Positions 1-10,613 of a stretch of 64,000 nt of DNA are shown here, in pieces (the first letter of the stretch is position 1; the number at the start of each line of letters is the position of its first letter). The position numbers were made by a program, and so were the translations under genes. The notes under the pieces are model-generated. The model had not been told where the DNA came from. It saw only the letters and a program-made list of their open reading frames with translations, and did no database searches. The stretch covers positions 70,292,991-70,356,990 of the forward strand of contig JALGPY010000003.1 in assembly GCA_023055425.1 (NCBI GenBank), read 5' to 3'. Origin of the DNA: Linanthus parryae. Lineage: Eukaryota > Streptophyta > Magnoliopsida > Ericales > Polemoniaceae.

Positions 1-882
1 TTGAAATCATTACTAGTATTGATTCTCCCTTAATTTGAAATATGCGATTCACATACATACTCAATCCTTGCTCCTAGTTTCAACTAAAGTTCTATAAACC
101 AACAAGTCTTTGTTGGTGATCGGTAAATGTGGATAATTGGAGAGTTATGAGGGCGTCCACCACAGAGTACTGTGATGCAGCATTTGGAAACCCTGGCCTT
201 CCAGTATATCAAAATGACTACTCAACGTGTACTGTAATGCAAAAGGGTCCAACTGATTAACCTCTATAACTCGGATAGTTGTGATGGCACCCACAACAGG
301 ACTCAGGCCCTCAAAAGAAATACAAAAACAGGGAAAATTTCGGCTGTATGGCCTTTCCGTTATAAGGAAATGACTACTAGTCAATGAAAAATGCAGTTCA
401 ACGGATAACGGTCTAATTATTGACAATTTCAGTGGTCCAATTTTGGTAGCATGGGGTTTGCTCCTACAATACGGAAGGGGACCTACGAAACCTGAGTTGG
501 ATTCATTATTATCCAGCTCTCCCTTGAAGCCAATTTACCCAAGAAGAAACCAAGATCTAAAAACGCACATGACACATCTTTGGCTATTTCCTGTATCTCT
601 GTTTGGGTACAGTGAGAAGAACCCATATATGGTCACTTTCCAGCTACATGTATTATTTCTCTAATCAAGCATTGGGACAAAAACAAAAAGACAAATCTCC
701 CCAGTGTTCTTCTTGTCCCTGTTGGAATAGATTAAGCACCATCTGCAATCTCTAAAATTCATCATTAAACTATTATAGAAATCAGAAATCCAATCCAATC
801 CAGTTCTGGAGAAACAATTCCTGATGATCAATTCTTTAGCAATTAAATGTATCAACAATGGAGGATGGAAGAGGATTTTTAC
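1..882 (-). other. Intron 1 / downstream flank of the receptor kinase, no coding exon seen
   Basis: The stretch follows the kinase exon's GT donor on the minus strand. I looked for the second kinase half (catalytic-loop HRD, DFG and APE motifs) in all minus frames and found none, so exon 2 must lie left of the window or be missing. Short ORFs here have no recognisable domain. Nothing else identifiable was seen. Confidence 0.5.
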
Positions 883-2209
883 CGTGAAGGAGCCAAAACA
901 AGTTGGCATTAGGCATGTAATCAAACACGAGCAGCTTCTCATCTCTGGCGAAGTAATAAGCCTTCAGGCTCACCACATTCGGGTGTCGCAGCCTCCCCAG
1001 AACCTCCATGTGCTGCTCGAACTCTCTTTTTCCGCCAATGCTCGCTTCCTTGAGCCTCTTCACGGCCACCACATTGCCGTCGTCCAGCACCGCCTTGTAC
1101 GCCGTCCCGAACCCGCCTTTCCCCAGCATCTCCGCCGACGCCCGGAGCAAATCCTCCAGCTCGAACTTCTTCGCCCCGTCGAAGAACACCATTCGACCCC
1201 TCTCGAACCCTTGTTGCTGCTGGTTGTTCTGGGTCGGGTACGGACTCGACGAGTATACAATCTTCTCTCCCTCCGTCAGGTGGGACCCCTTTGATTCTCT
1301 CGATTTAACGACGTAGTTTCGGATACAGCAGTAGAGGAGGAGGGAGACGACGGCGAGGACCAACACGTCGCCGATTATGATGGCGACTATCGCCACCGTG
1401 CTGATTCTACTGCTCCCGCTTGAGGGCTTCTGGGTTTCCGACACTACCGGCGTCGATTTGACCGGGATTGTGACTGGAGACGACGACACGACCGGAGATG
1501 GACCCACCGGTGATGCGGTTGCGGATCCGGGTTGGGCCGGAGCTTTGCATTCCGAAAGCGGTGGACCGCAGAGAACCGGGTTGAGAGCGAATGAAGATTT
1601 GGGGAAGGCAGAGAGCGATTTGGGGATTTCGCCGGCGAGGGCGTTGCCGGAGACGTTGAAGTCCTGGAGATTCGGGAGGTCCATACCCGAAAGAGAACCC
1701 GAGAACCGGTTCTCTTCGAGCCGGAGAGTGAGCAAATGGGTCAAGCCATTTACAGTCGCCGGAATCTGACCGGTGAAATTGTTATACGACAGATCGAGGC
1801 GGTAAAGCCGGAAAAGCGCCGCAACCGACGCCGGAAACCCGCCGGAGAACTCGTTGTGGGAGAGGAAGAGCAGCTTCAGTGCGGTGAGTTTTGAGAGATC
1901 GGGGACTTGGCCGGAGAAGCGGTTCCACTTGAGGCTCAGAACTCTGAGTTGACTCAGCGAGTTGAGCGGCTCGATAGTTCCCTGAAGGTCCAAACCTTCG
2001 AGGACGAGTCGTGAGACTCGGTTCTGGAGACATGAAACGCCGTACCAGGAACACGGATCTGTGGAAGCATTCCATGAGAAGAGCTTGTCGGAAGGGTCAC
2101 AAGCAGCTCTGAAAGCCAATAGAGGGTCCATATCAGGGTTTGTTGAAGCTTTCACGAGAGAGAAATGGAGAATCAGGAGAGAGAATAGAAGAAGTAGAGA
2201 ATTCGCCAT
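883..2209 (-). CDS. LRR receptor-like protein kinase, exon 1 (5' part of gene)
   Basis: A plasma-membrane receptor-like kinase of the short-ectodomain LRR class (the LRR-III-like group that includes the pollen receptor kinases). From the chosen ATG at 2209 it encodes 442 residues plus one base. Residues 1-22 are a hydrophobic signal peptide. An LRR N-terminal domain follows, with the cysteine pair in DPCSWYGVSC at 51-60. About five LRRs span 66-200. A Pro/Ser/Val-rich stalk covers 222-268, and a membrane span lies at about 271-295, ending in CCIRN. A kinase N-lobe follows with a glycine loop (GKGGFG, 363-368) and a VAVK lysine at 384. The reading stops making sense after LFWLLHG, where CACG/GTAAAA gives a phase-1 donor at 882. 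An intron at this place is typical of the family as I recall it. An upstream in-frame ATG at 2347 would put 46 residues before the signal peptide and is rejected. The C-lobe is not in the window, so activity cannot be judged. Confidence 0.9.
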
Positions 2210-3189
2210 TGTCGTTCTCTGCTCAGAGCAAACCAGAGAGTGAGAAATTAAGTGTGGGAGAAGGAAGGAGAGTGAGCGTCTAAAGGGGACAGCGTTGGGA
2301 AAGGCAGGGTTGTAATAAATGTGAATTGATGAGGACTTTATGGGCAATAAATGAAGGTTTTGCTGTTTTCAGCTTTTGGGCAGGGTTTTGGGCTCTTGTG
2401 TACTCCATTGAAAGACCACATCAATGAGAATTGTGACTTGAATGGACGACAACACCCCTGTAGTGTATCGTGGAACGTTAATGAGACCACCAAAAGGACG
2501 AAAACCTGTGCTGTACAGTATTTGGACAGTTTTTTGTCTTCTCAATCTTGTAATATTTCTTTCCTAAAAAAAAACCTTGTTTTATTTCAACGTGATAGAA
2601 AATCAAGGAAATGTTAGACGTGAATTTGGTAATGTTCCCCCCTTTGCCCTATGCCCCGTTTGGGTAGAGGATACGATATGCAAGTTTTATGTTGAGATAT
2701 GATTTAACAGTATGAATGTTAACGGATACGTATTGATAAAAAATGCTGGTTGTTTGTATTTGGATGTTGTCGGATTAATACATGATATGTGTCAAAATGA
2801 TTGTAATATTTTTAGTGCTGTCGCTTTGTATTAAAGATTGTATATTACAAATTGATTTTGAAAAATGGATAAAAATGTATTCGACACATTAGTACTACAT
2901 TTGAATTCGATAACAGCGTTTTACAAAGCAAATCATTACCAAACGGACTCGAAATCAAATAATGGTACATTCTTCTAACCTTATTTTTAATTGGATAATA
3001 AATTAGTTGGAGGGAGAAATTGAGACGCGGAAGCCAGTGTTTTAATTTTTTTAATAAAAGATCTGTTTTAATTTCACTTAAATTTGACATTTTACAAATA
3101 TTTGTATAAATTTCTACATTATGTCGCCATACTAGCAGCTATTTGGTTTGTTTCTTCTGTTAGTTTAATTTTTTCATCTGTAATCATGC
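2210..3189. other. Upstream flank of the receptor kinase, AT-rich intergenic DNA
   Basis: Positions 2210-2347 are CT-rich on the minus strand and probably hold the 5' UTR and proximal promoter of the kinase; I could not identify a convincing TATA box. The rest is AT-rich. A possible short MITE at 2656-2946 is listed separately. No gene was recognised. Confidence 0.4.
2656..2946. mobile_element. Possible MITE with short CCGTTTGG-type termini
   Basis: The left end CCGTTTGGGTA (2656-2666) and right end TACCAAACGG (2937-2946) are inverted copies, about 290 bp apart, around AT-rich sequence. GTTTGG termini are common in small plant DNA elements. The inverted repeat is only about 9-10 bp and I did not find a clean target duplication, so this is tentative. 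Confidence 0.25.
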
Positions 3190-3327
3190 CACTTTGACCC
3201 GGTGATTTGCATCTATACGATACAATTTTTGATAAATTTTTCATAATGTTGCAGAGTAAAGTTTCATCTACAACATGAAGAGATTACTAAATTTTTGCAT
3301 CGTATTGCTAATTCCCGGGTCAAAGTG
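3190..3327. repeat. 138-bp foldback (hairpin) element
   Basis: Both ends carry the same 13 bases inverted: CACTTTGACCCGG at 3190-3202 and CCGGGTCAAAGTG at 3315-3327. The similarity continues inward with small indels through the ATACGAT block (about 3215 and 3300) and towards the GTTGCAG/CTACAAC centre, so almost the whole segment can fold on itself. It looks like a small foldback MITE or a hairpin remnant. No flanking duplication was certain. Confidence 0.6.
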
Positions 3328-3937
3328 ATCCAGTGAGCATAGTTAGTAAAATACGGGACGAAAATAAAACGTGATACGGTACGTACATGTATTATACGAT
3401 TTTAGGTTAAAAGTACGTTAATGAAAATTCGGTTTAAAAATACGCAATTTGATTAATTCGAGTTTTCCATACGTACGTGTATAGTTCGTATACTAGTTAT
3501 TCATTCAGAATTAAAAATACGGGTGCATTTCTTAATATTTTAGAATATATAATGAGTTCTTTGTGTCACACATTGTCATCTTTTTCATTTTCTTATAAAA
3601 TATTTGAAAATAATTTGTGAAGCATGTACTCAATTGTTTATCATTTCTGATATTTACACTACTCATAACTAATTACTTGTGTAAAATAATATCATACTAT
3701 TCAAATTACTTCTGTAAAAAAAAATTACTACGCATTCCCCAATCTTAAACATGTATTATTTTAAAACTTAATAATATAACACATAAGACTCAAGATGCAT
3801 GCACACACACACACACATATAGTTATTTTAATTTAATATTTTCAAAGTTTTATAATAAACTTGCAAATATTTACAATAATAAATATTTAAAATAGATAAA
3901 TAATAAGAAAATATTCAATAATAACTATTAATCGTGA
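3328..3937. other. AT-rich intergenic DNA with a short CA microsatellite
   Basis: No ORF or transposon terminus was recognised. A (CA)n run of about eight units lies near 3799-3816. Confidence 0.4.
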
Positions 3938-4070
3938 TAATGGGTAGAGCATTTGATATTGTGTGGGGGTATTTTCGTCAACCTCCTCTGTTTCTTCTGT
4001 TTCTTCTTTGACCCACTATTTAATGGGTAGAGCATTTGATATTGTGTTGGGGTATTTTCGTCAACCTCCT
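3938..4070. repeat. 50-bp direct repeat, period 83 bp
   Basis: Positions 3938-3987 and 4021-4070 are the same 50-mer apart from about one base. Both begin TAATGGGTAGAGC and end TCGTCAACCTCCT, with a 33-bp spacer rich in TTTCTTCTG. It looks like a local tandem duplication. Confidence 0.7.
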
Positions 4071-4206
4071 AGAATCCTCATGTACTCCCTTTTCTTATCC
4101 GAGCTTATAAAATTTGTTCAAAAAAATATCCATCAGCATAAGGGAAGATTAGGTATCCCTTGCCTTATTCGACACCCAAACACCCGATAAAAAGAGGGTG
4201 GGAAGC

Positions 4207-4690
4207 ATGTTTGTATTTCTGGTCTTGTATGTCGATGACATACTACTCATTGAGAATGATGTTCCTACTCTGCAATCTGTTAAAGATTGCCTAGAAAATT
4301 TCTTGTCAATGAAAGACTTGGCGATACAACATATATACTTTGTATAAATATCTATAGAGATATTTGTGGAAACGGTCCAACATGCAAGAATCCAAGAAAT
4401 GATTCTTAGCTATGTCACATGAAGTTAGTCTTTCGAAGGCTAATTGTCCTTGATAATTAGATCTATTATGTATGCCCTGTTATTTACTAGGCCAGAGTGT
4501 CATATACTTTGAGCACGACAAGTAGGCACTAGTCAAATCTTGGTGAAAGTCACAGGATAGTTGTCAAGAATATCTTTAAGTACTTGTGAAGAACTAAGGA
4601 CGAATTCTTGATATATGGAGGAGAGGAAGAGCTCAATGTAATAGGATACACTGATGCGAGCTTCCAAACCGACAAATATGATTTTAGATC
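4207..4690 (+). pseudogene. Ty1-copia reverse transcriptase / RNase H fragment (5' half of a split element)
   Basis: The reading from 4213 gives a copia reverse transcriptase active-site segment, LVLYVDDILL, followed by ND and a KDCLENFLSMKDLG stretch. Beyond several stops and shifts, 4530-4690 gives a copia RNase H-region reading with GYTDASFQTD. The sequence breaks at 4690/4695, where the Athila-like element begins, and resumes at 17829. Multiple in-frame stops show it is dead. Reverse transcriptase and RNase H are the element's replication enzymes; no function is expected from this remnant. Confidence 0.85.
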
Positions 4691-4695
4691 ACAGT
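4691..4695. repeat. Target-site duplication, left copy (ACAGT)
   Basis: ACAGT directly precedes the left LTR and is repeated exactly at 17824-17828 directly after the right LTR, as expected for a 5-bp LTR-retrotransposon insertion. Confidence 0.92.
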
Positions 4696-4991
4696 TGATA
4701 GCTCACAGATAGAGTTAGTTTGGGACACCTTTTTACCATTGATTCTGACCCTGTTGAGATTGATTTTGCCTATTTTCAGTCAGTTTTCCACTTGATACGG
4801 GACAGAGGACGCTGAGAGCATAATTGTTATATTTGAGTAATTTCATGCATAATTGTGTTTATTTGGATATGGTCGCGGGTACTTGTTGTTGTGTGCAGGA
4901 AACAGGTACCGAGAAATGCATGAAAGAGACTTGGAATGGAGGCAGCGTATCAAGAAGTCAAAGATGAAAAACGCAGAAAATGCTAAGTCTG

Positions 4992-5343
4992 TACGTTCAG
5001 ACGCACAGCGTGCGTTCAAACGCCCAGCTTGCAGCAGCAGAGGAAGGCAGGAAAACAGAAAGGAAAAGTTGACCAAGTGTTGTGCGTTCAGACGCACATC
5101 CTGCGTTCAAACACAGGGGACTTCAAAAATTCAGAAGGTCTGAAACAGGCAGAGATCAACCAGAAGACTAAGTGTGTGCGTTCAAACGCACAATCCAGAA
5201 AGTCAACGGAAGTCAGAGGGAAAAGCTAAAAATTCAACATCAGAATTGTGCGTCCGAACGCAGGGGATGTGCGTTCAAACGCATGTGTGCATTCAGACGC
5301 ATAGAATGTGCATTCAGCCGCATAGAATGTGCGTTCAGACGCA
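4992..5343 (+). promoter_or_regulatory. Cluster of about ten near-palindromic 14-mers, left LTR
   Basis: Ten copies or variants of TGCGTTCAAACGCA are visible, the first at 4992 and the last at 5330-5343. Variants include TGCGTTCAGACGCA, TGCGTCCGAACGCA and TGCATTCAGACGCA. The arms TGCGTT and AACGCA are inverted copies around a 2-base centre. Spacing is irregular and the spacers are not repeats of each other. The last copy ends 85 bp before the TATA box. A binding-site array is the likely role (inference). Confidence 0.7.
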
Positions 5344-5428
5344 CACCAGGACTTCCAGAAGCTTCCATGACGGGTTTATGACAGGGGCAGAACAGAATTT
5401 TATGCATCAGTTTTAGAGACTGTGGCAG

Positions 5429-5434
5429 TATAAA
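5429..5434 (+). promoter_or_regulatory. TATA box of the left LTR
   Basis: TATAAA in the context GGCAGTATAAAGAGAGG is conserved in the right LTR (16835-16840). It lies about mid-LTR, as expected for a U3/R boundary about 30 bp downstream. Confidence 0.65.
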
Positions 5435-6423
5435 GAGAGGTGTCCCAGCACAGAATTAGGTTACTCATCATCATCACAGAAGACAGTACCAGAGCCGGCA
5501 GTTTGGAGCAGATCAGAGATTGGAGCAGTTTCAGTATTCAGCAATAAACTCGTTTGATATTTCTTCTCCTTCTTTTATGAAACGGTGTTTATTAATAATG
5601 TACGCTAGCTAAACCTTTTACCTAGGTTCTCGGTGAATCTAGGGTTTATGAATTCAGCGACTTGGTTTGTTTCGATTCTCAGATCCATGACTAGTTTGAA
5701 GTCTTAATACAGTATTGGATTGTTTATTATTCTGTCTTCGATTTTATATTTACGCATGAACGGCCTGATCACCCAGGAGTGCTACAGACATGATTTGGTG
5801 CGCGAGAATGGCCAGTGAGAGTTAGGAAGAGAAGACAGGATTTAGTACTCTGCCTTGATGGACCGAGAGGTGAAAAGAATCAGGGGACTAGCCCAGAAGC
5901 ATTAGACCAACTGCTAAAAGTTTAGGGGGAGACCGAGAGGAGAACCTGTAACCCTAGCAGGTTTAGAACAAACCTGCAGATTGAGGTGAACCTAGGGGAT
6001 CCGAAAATCTGCAGGAGAGTGATAGATGCATGAGACCGAGATGAGATTGTATCATTGGTATGCTGGCATAAACAACACCACTGTGTGTTTCTGAAATCAA
6101 AGTAAACTGTAAAGGCTGAATAATAACCCTAGGGGGATCCTAGAGCCTAGATCTTTAATTCATCAGTTTTCAGACTTAGACAAATTCCAAAAAAATTTAC
6201 ATCAAAAACAGTTTCGTTACGTACTGCTTTTATTTCCTGCAATTTAGGTTAATAAATCACACACACTACTCCTCTTTTTTACAGCTTTGTAATTAGTTCT
6301 GATTTCAAAAGTTAGAAATCGTCCTTTTCTTGTGGGTTCGATAATTAGAGTCACAAATACGTACTCTATATTACTTGATCGTAGACTTGCGAAAAAGCAC
6401 ATAGATTTTTGCTATCAAGTTTT

Positions 6424-6441
6424 TGGCGCCGTTGCCGGGGA
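6424..6441 (+). other. Primer-binding site, tRNA-Asp
   Basis: TGGCGCCGTTGCCGGGGA begins six bases after the left LTR. It is the exact complement of the 3' end of plant tRNA-Asp including CCA, over 18 bases. It would prime minus-strand DNA synthesis. Confidence 0.9.
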
Positions 6442-6558
6442 CCGGTGACGGTTTCTCTTAGGAATCAGAATTAGTTTCGAAGTTTTTTCTCTTAATTTTT
6501 ATATTTCTTTCTCTTATCTCACTGTTCTTAAACTCTGATTTTCAGACCATTCTAGTGT

Positions 6559-8298
6559 ATGCCCAGATTACCTCGCGAACTGGTGCCACCACTCGAAGAT
6601 CCAGAAAAAATTTTCAGAGAACAAAACCGTAGACACCGAGCCAAGATGTCTGAGCATGGAGATGAAACACCAACAGAAAAAGAGACACGCACCCCATCCC
6701 AGATGGCTCTTTACATTGAGGAGCTGATTGCAGCAGGCTTTGCTGCCCGGAACAATCAGAGAACCTACAACAGATCTGGGAGGGCGATAGTGGAGAATTT
6801 CAAAGTTCCCACTCGAGGACATGAACCAGCCATCGTAGTGCCTCCGATAACAGCGGAGCACTTCGACTTAAAATCACTCACTATCCAAACTGTCCAGACC
6901 CATTGTCCTTTCAAATGGGAAAGCGGACGAAGACCCGAACGACTTCCTCGGGAAGTTTGAAGATTACTGTAACAAGATCAAATATAGAGGAGTTGAATCA
7001 GACACACTAAAATTGATCTTGTTTCCCTACTGCTTGTTCGGGACAGCAAAGGACTGGCTGGAGACCAGACCACCAAGATCCATCACAACCTGGGGAGGCT
7101 GTGTTTCTGACTTTTTGGCAAAATTCTACACCACTTCTCGTGTTATCAAACTTGAAAACGAAATCTTGTCTTTCAAACAGAAGATGGGCGAGACGGTGGT
7201 ATAGAGGCATGGGACAGGTTGATGAGACTTGTTAAAAGATGCCCTAATCACGGCTTCGGGGACGCGAAAATTCTGCAAGTATTCTACCATGCTTAGGATA
7301 GGGAGAATACTGACATAATTGACAGGGAAGCTGGGGGTAATTTTCTGTACCATGTAGATAAAGATGGAGCCTATGAGTTGATGAAGCAACTAGCCAAACA
7401 TGATACTCGCCTGTTTGATGAACGCAGGCTCACAACATTAGCAGAACAAGTAGCTGATGATCGAATTGACAGTCTGACGAAAGTGGTACAAGACTTAGTC
7501 AAGAAGGTCTATACATAAAAGAAGAATGTAGCAGCAGTGGACGAACCAGACTTGGATGCAGCCATCTAGGAACTTCAGAATGAGGATGCCAACTATGTTC
7601 AGCAACATTGGGATCCAAGCCGCTACAGACCAGGCACACGGGACCATCCTGGGTTCCGGTACGAAAACCCTAATGCAGCAGTCTATGCACCAGGTTTTCA
7701 GCACAGGCCACAGCTACAGCAGGCAGCCCCTGCACAGCAAGCACCAGCAGCACAACCACAGCTTAACCTATCAATACAGAATTTTGAGAACTACATGGAA
7801 AAATTTAATAAACAATGGGAGGCCAAATTCACGGTGATTTATTCACTCACGGCTGATGTAAGTCAAATAAAAATTGCAATCCGCAACTTAGAAGTACAGA
7901 ATGGTCAGCTCGCACAAAATCAGGCAGAAAGAATTCCAGGGAATCTACCATCAGACACAGTGAACAATCCACGCGCTCAGATTAATTCCATCACCACTCC
8001 GAGTGGAGCTGCACTACATGATCCGCCGTATCCCAGTCATGCACGTGCAGAAAAGTCGAAGAATATCGAACACGAAGTTTTTGACAGGGAAAAATGTTCA
8101 ACCGTCAGCCCCCAGCCGAAGGGCCCGGTCGGACAGGATGCAGTACAGACTGATAGGGGTAAACCAGAAACAGTGCCAATTTCCAAGGAGGTACCTTACC
8201 CTTTAAGGAAACGCAAGCGAGATGATACAAAGACTACGCCAGATTTCTCGAAGTATTCAAGCAGTTGCATATCAACATACCATTTGCCGAGGCATTAG
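6559..8298 (+). pseudogene. gag region of the Athila-like element
   Basis: The reading starts at ATG 6559 (MPRLPRELVPP). A shift near 6915 leads into a segment with DPNDFLGKFEDYC, and 7013-7200 gives the retrotransposon gag domain (LFPYCLFGTAKDWLE, then TTWGGC..FLAKF). After a stop at 7202, a third segment (about 7205-8298) continues with in-frame stops at about 7294, 7516 and 7567. It becomes Gln/Ala/Pro-rich, then basic, with a coiled stretch (QIKIAIRNLEVQNGQLAQNQ). Gag forms the particle and packages the RNA; here it cannot be translated as one chain. Confidence 0.85.
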
Positions 8299-9004
8299 CT
8301 AAAATGCCCACTTACAATAAATTCCCCAAGGACATACTGTATGGAAGGAGGCGAAGACTTCGAAACAGTAAATCTGACGGCAGAAGCGAGCAGTTGTGTG
8401 AAAAATGGGCTACCACTGAAAAAGAAGGACCTTGGCAGTTTTTTGATCCCAGTAACCCTAGGCAGTGCTTACACAGGAAAGGATCTGTGTGACCTAGGGG
8501 CCAGCATTAATCTGATGCCACTGACCATCTTCAAAATTTTGGGGGTCGGGGACCCCAGGCCAACCAGAATTATGCTCCAGATGTCTGACAGATCTGTAAA
8601 ACCTGCTTATGGTCATTGAAGACATTCTGGTGAAAGTTGGGGAACTGATTTTTCCAGCAGATTTTGTGATACTGGATATGGAGGCAGGGGAAGTGCCGCT
8701 CATTCTGGGCATACCATTCCTAACAACTGGAGAAGCCATCATCAACTGCAAGAGTGGAGAGTTGTCTATGTAAATTAATGAAGAAAAAGTGAAATTCAAT
8801 GTCTTCAAGTCTCTCCCGCTCCCAGATTATTATGGTCACGAAAACTGTTTTGCTGTGGAGGTAATTGATGAAAACCTGGTTTATAAAGATATGGATGAAG
8901 TATCGGCAAAACTTGAGGACATGTACCCAGAGGAAAAGGAGGAGCACCAGGATGAGCAGGCCATGAGAACAGAAAGCTGGACCACGTTATATAAAGATGA
9001 ATAA
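8265..9004 (+). pseudogene. Aspartic protease region of the Athila-like element
   Basis: It begins with HINIPFAEALAKMPTY, which is typical of the gag-protease join in this lineage. After a shift near 8341 comes the retropepsin segment with the catalytic triad in CDLGASINLMP (Asp codon at 8491). A further shift near 8610 leads to ILVKVGELIFPADFVILDM and the ILGIPFL strand. A stop at 8771 precedes an acidic linker to reverse transcriptase. The protease would cleave Gag-Pol. Three frames are needed to read it, so it is inactive. Confidence 0.85.
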
Positions 9005-9016
9005 GGCGAGCAGAAG

Positions 9017-10147
9017 ATGACTTTGGTACCATCACTCAAGGAACCACCAGTACTGGAGCTGAAGCAACTCCCAGACCACCTCAGATATGCATATATTGGT
9101 GAAAATAACACTCTGCCAGTAATTGTCTCGTCTCTTCTATCTCAGAAACAGGAACAGAAGCTGCTGGAAGTGCTGAAAGAGCATAAAGAGGCTATTGGAT
9201 GGACACTTGCTGATCACAAGGGAATCAGTCCAGACTACTGCACGCACAAGATCAGGATTGAAGAAGGAAAGAAGTCAGTAATTTAACCTCAGCGGATACT
9301 GAATCCGATTATGAAAGACGTTGTGCGTAAGGAGGTCATGAAGTGGCTGGAAGCACGGATCATATACCCCATATCAGACAGCACCTGGGTTAGTCCTGTC
9401 CAGTGTGTACCAAAAAAAGGGGGTATTACAGTGGTACAGAATGCTGATCAGGAACAGATCGCCCATCGCACTGTTACAGGATGGCGAATCTGCATGGATT
9501 ATCGGAAGTTGAATGACGCAACACTGAAGGACCACTTTCCACTGCCATTCATGGACCAGATGCTAGACAGATTGGCCCACCATGCCTATTACTGTTTTCT
9601 TGACGGGTACTCCAGATACAACCAGATCAACATTAATCTGGAAGATCAAGAAAAGACGACGTTCACTTGCCCATATGGTACATTCGCCTTTAGACGTATG
9701 CCATTTGGACTATGTAACGCTCCCGCAACATTCCAGCGATGCATGATGGCCTTATTTTCGGATATGATAGAGAAAAATCTGGAAGTTTTCATGGATGATT
9801 TTTCACTGTTCGGGGATAGTTTTGAAGACTATCTGTACCATCGGGCCAAAGTTCTGATCCCCTGCAGGAAGACTTATCTGGTATTAAACTGGGAAAAATG
9901 CCACTTCATGGTTACTGAAGGCATAGTGCTGGGACACAGGATTTATAGCAAAGGCTTAGAGGTGTACAGAGCGAAGATTGAGGTGATAAATCAACTTCCA
10001 TATCCAACCACAGTAAAGGCGGTCAAGATTTTTTGGGCCATGCAGGGTTTTACAGAAGATTTATCAAAGACTTTTCCAAAATTACGAAACCATTATGTAA
10101 TCTGTTGGGAAAAGATGTGCCATTTGTATTCGACGAAGCCTGCATGA
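9017..10147 (+). pseudogene. Reverse transcriptase region of the Athila-like element
   Basis: The first ORF (9017-9286) ends at a TAA, then 9311-10147 stays open with the RT core: WRICMDYRKLND, a CFLDGYSRYNQI block (Asp of motif A), FRRMPFGLCNAPATFQ, and the catalytic VFMDDFSLFG with the Asp pair at 9794-9799. FMDD instead of YVDD or YIDD is usual for this lineage. From about 10040 the real frame shifts to the next reading. It is truncated by mutations, although the catalytic aspartates remain. Confidence 0.9.
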
Positions 10148-10613
10148 AAGCCTTTGACATACTCAAAGATCGGTTGACCACTGCACCAATTATCACGACT
10201 CGAGATTGGTCACTCCCATTTGAAATTATGTGCGATGCCAGTGATTTTGCAGTTGGATCAGTTTTGGGGCAGTAAAAAGATAAAGTCTGCAGTGTGATTT
10301 ACTATGCCAGCAGGGTTTTGAACGAAGCACATTTGACTATGGGACTACATAAAAAGAGCTGCTGGCAGTAGTGTTTGCTTTGGACAAATTAAGTTCTTAT
10401 CTGGTGGGGTCAAAAGTTATCATCTTCACTGATCACAGCGCATTGAAGTACCTGTTGGAAAATAAGGATGCAAAGCTTCGGCTGCTGCGTTGGATTCTGT
10501 TGATGCAGGAATTCGATGTTGAAATCAGGGACAAGAAGGGAGTTGAAAATGTGGTGGCTGATCACTTATCTCGCCTGGAGAAACCAACTCAGGAGTCAGT
10601 ACCGATTCTATAG
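10033..10613 (+). pseudogene. RNase H region of the Athila-like element
   Basis: Overlapping the end of the previous ORF in another frame, GFYRRFIKDFSKITKPL continues the RT thumb. Next comes the Ty3-type RNase H segment PFEIMCDASDFAVGSVLGQ, a stop at 10273, a shift, and then [28 protein letters not shown] and VVADHLSRL. RNase H removes the RNA strand during reverse transcription. Two breaks make it nonfunctional. Confidence 0.88.

Larger units (their letters stand above)
4696..6417 (+). repeat. Left LTR of the Athila-like element
   Basis: TGATAGC at 4696-4702 and GCTATCA at 6411-6417 form the 7-bp terminal inverted repeat. It aligns along its full length with 16089-17823. It contains the palindromic 14-mer cluster (4992-5343) and a TATA box (5429). 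The U3, R and U5 boundaries are not resolved. Confidence 0.93.

Noticed and set aside
824..1769. Plus-strand ORFs opposite the receptor kinase exon
   Set aside because: Shadows of a GC-rich coding exon; no domain, while the minus frame gives a complete LRR-kinase reading.
4992..5343. CRISPR-like array of short palindromic repeats
   Set aside because: Repeats are 14 bp and degenerate with irregular spacers, inside a plant LTR; no cas genes and a eukaryotic context.
7126..7389. Antisense ORFs over gag and env-like regions (also 6568-6861, 13677-14181)
   Set aside because: The plus frames carry recognisable gag or env-like domains; the antisense readings have none.
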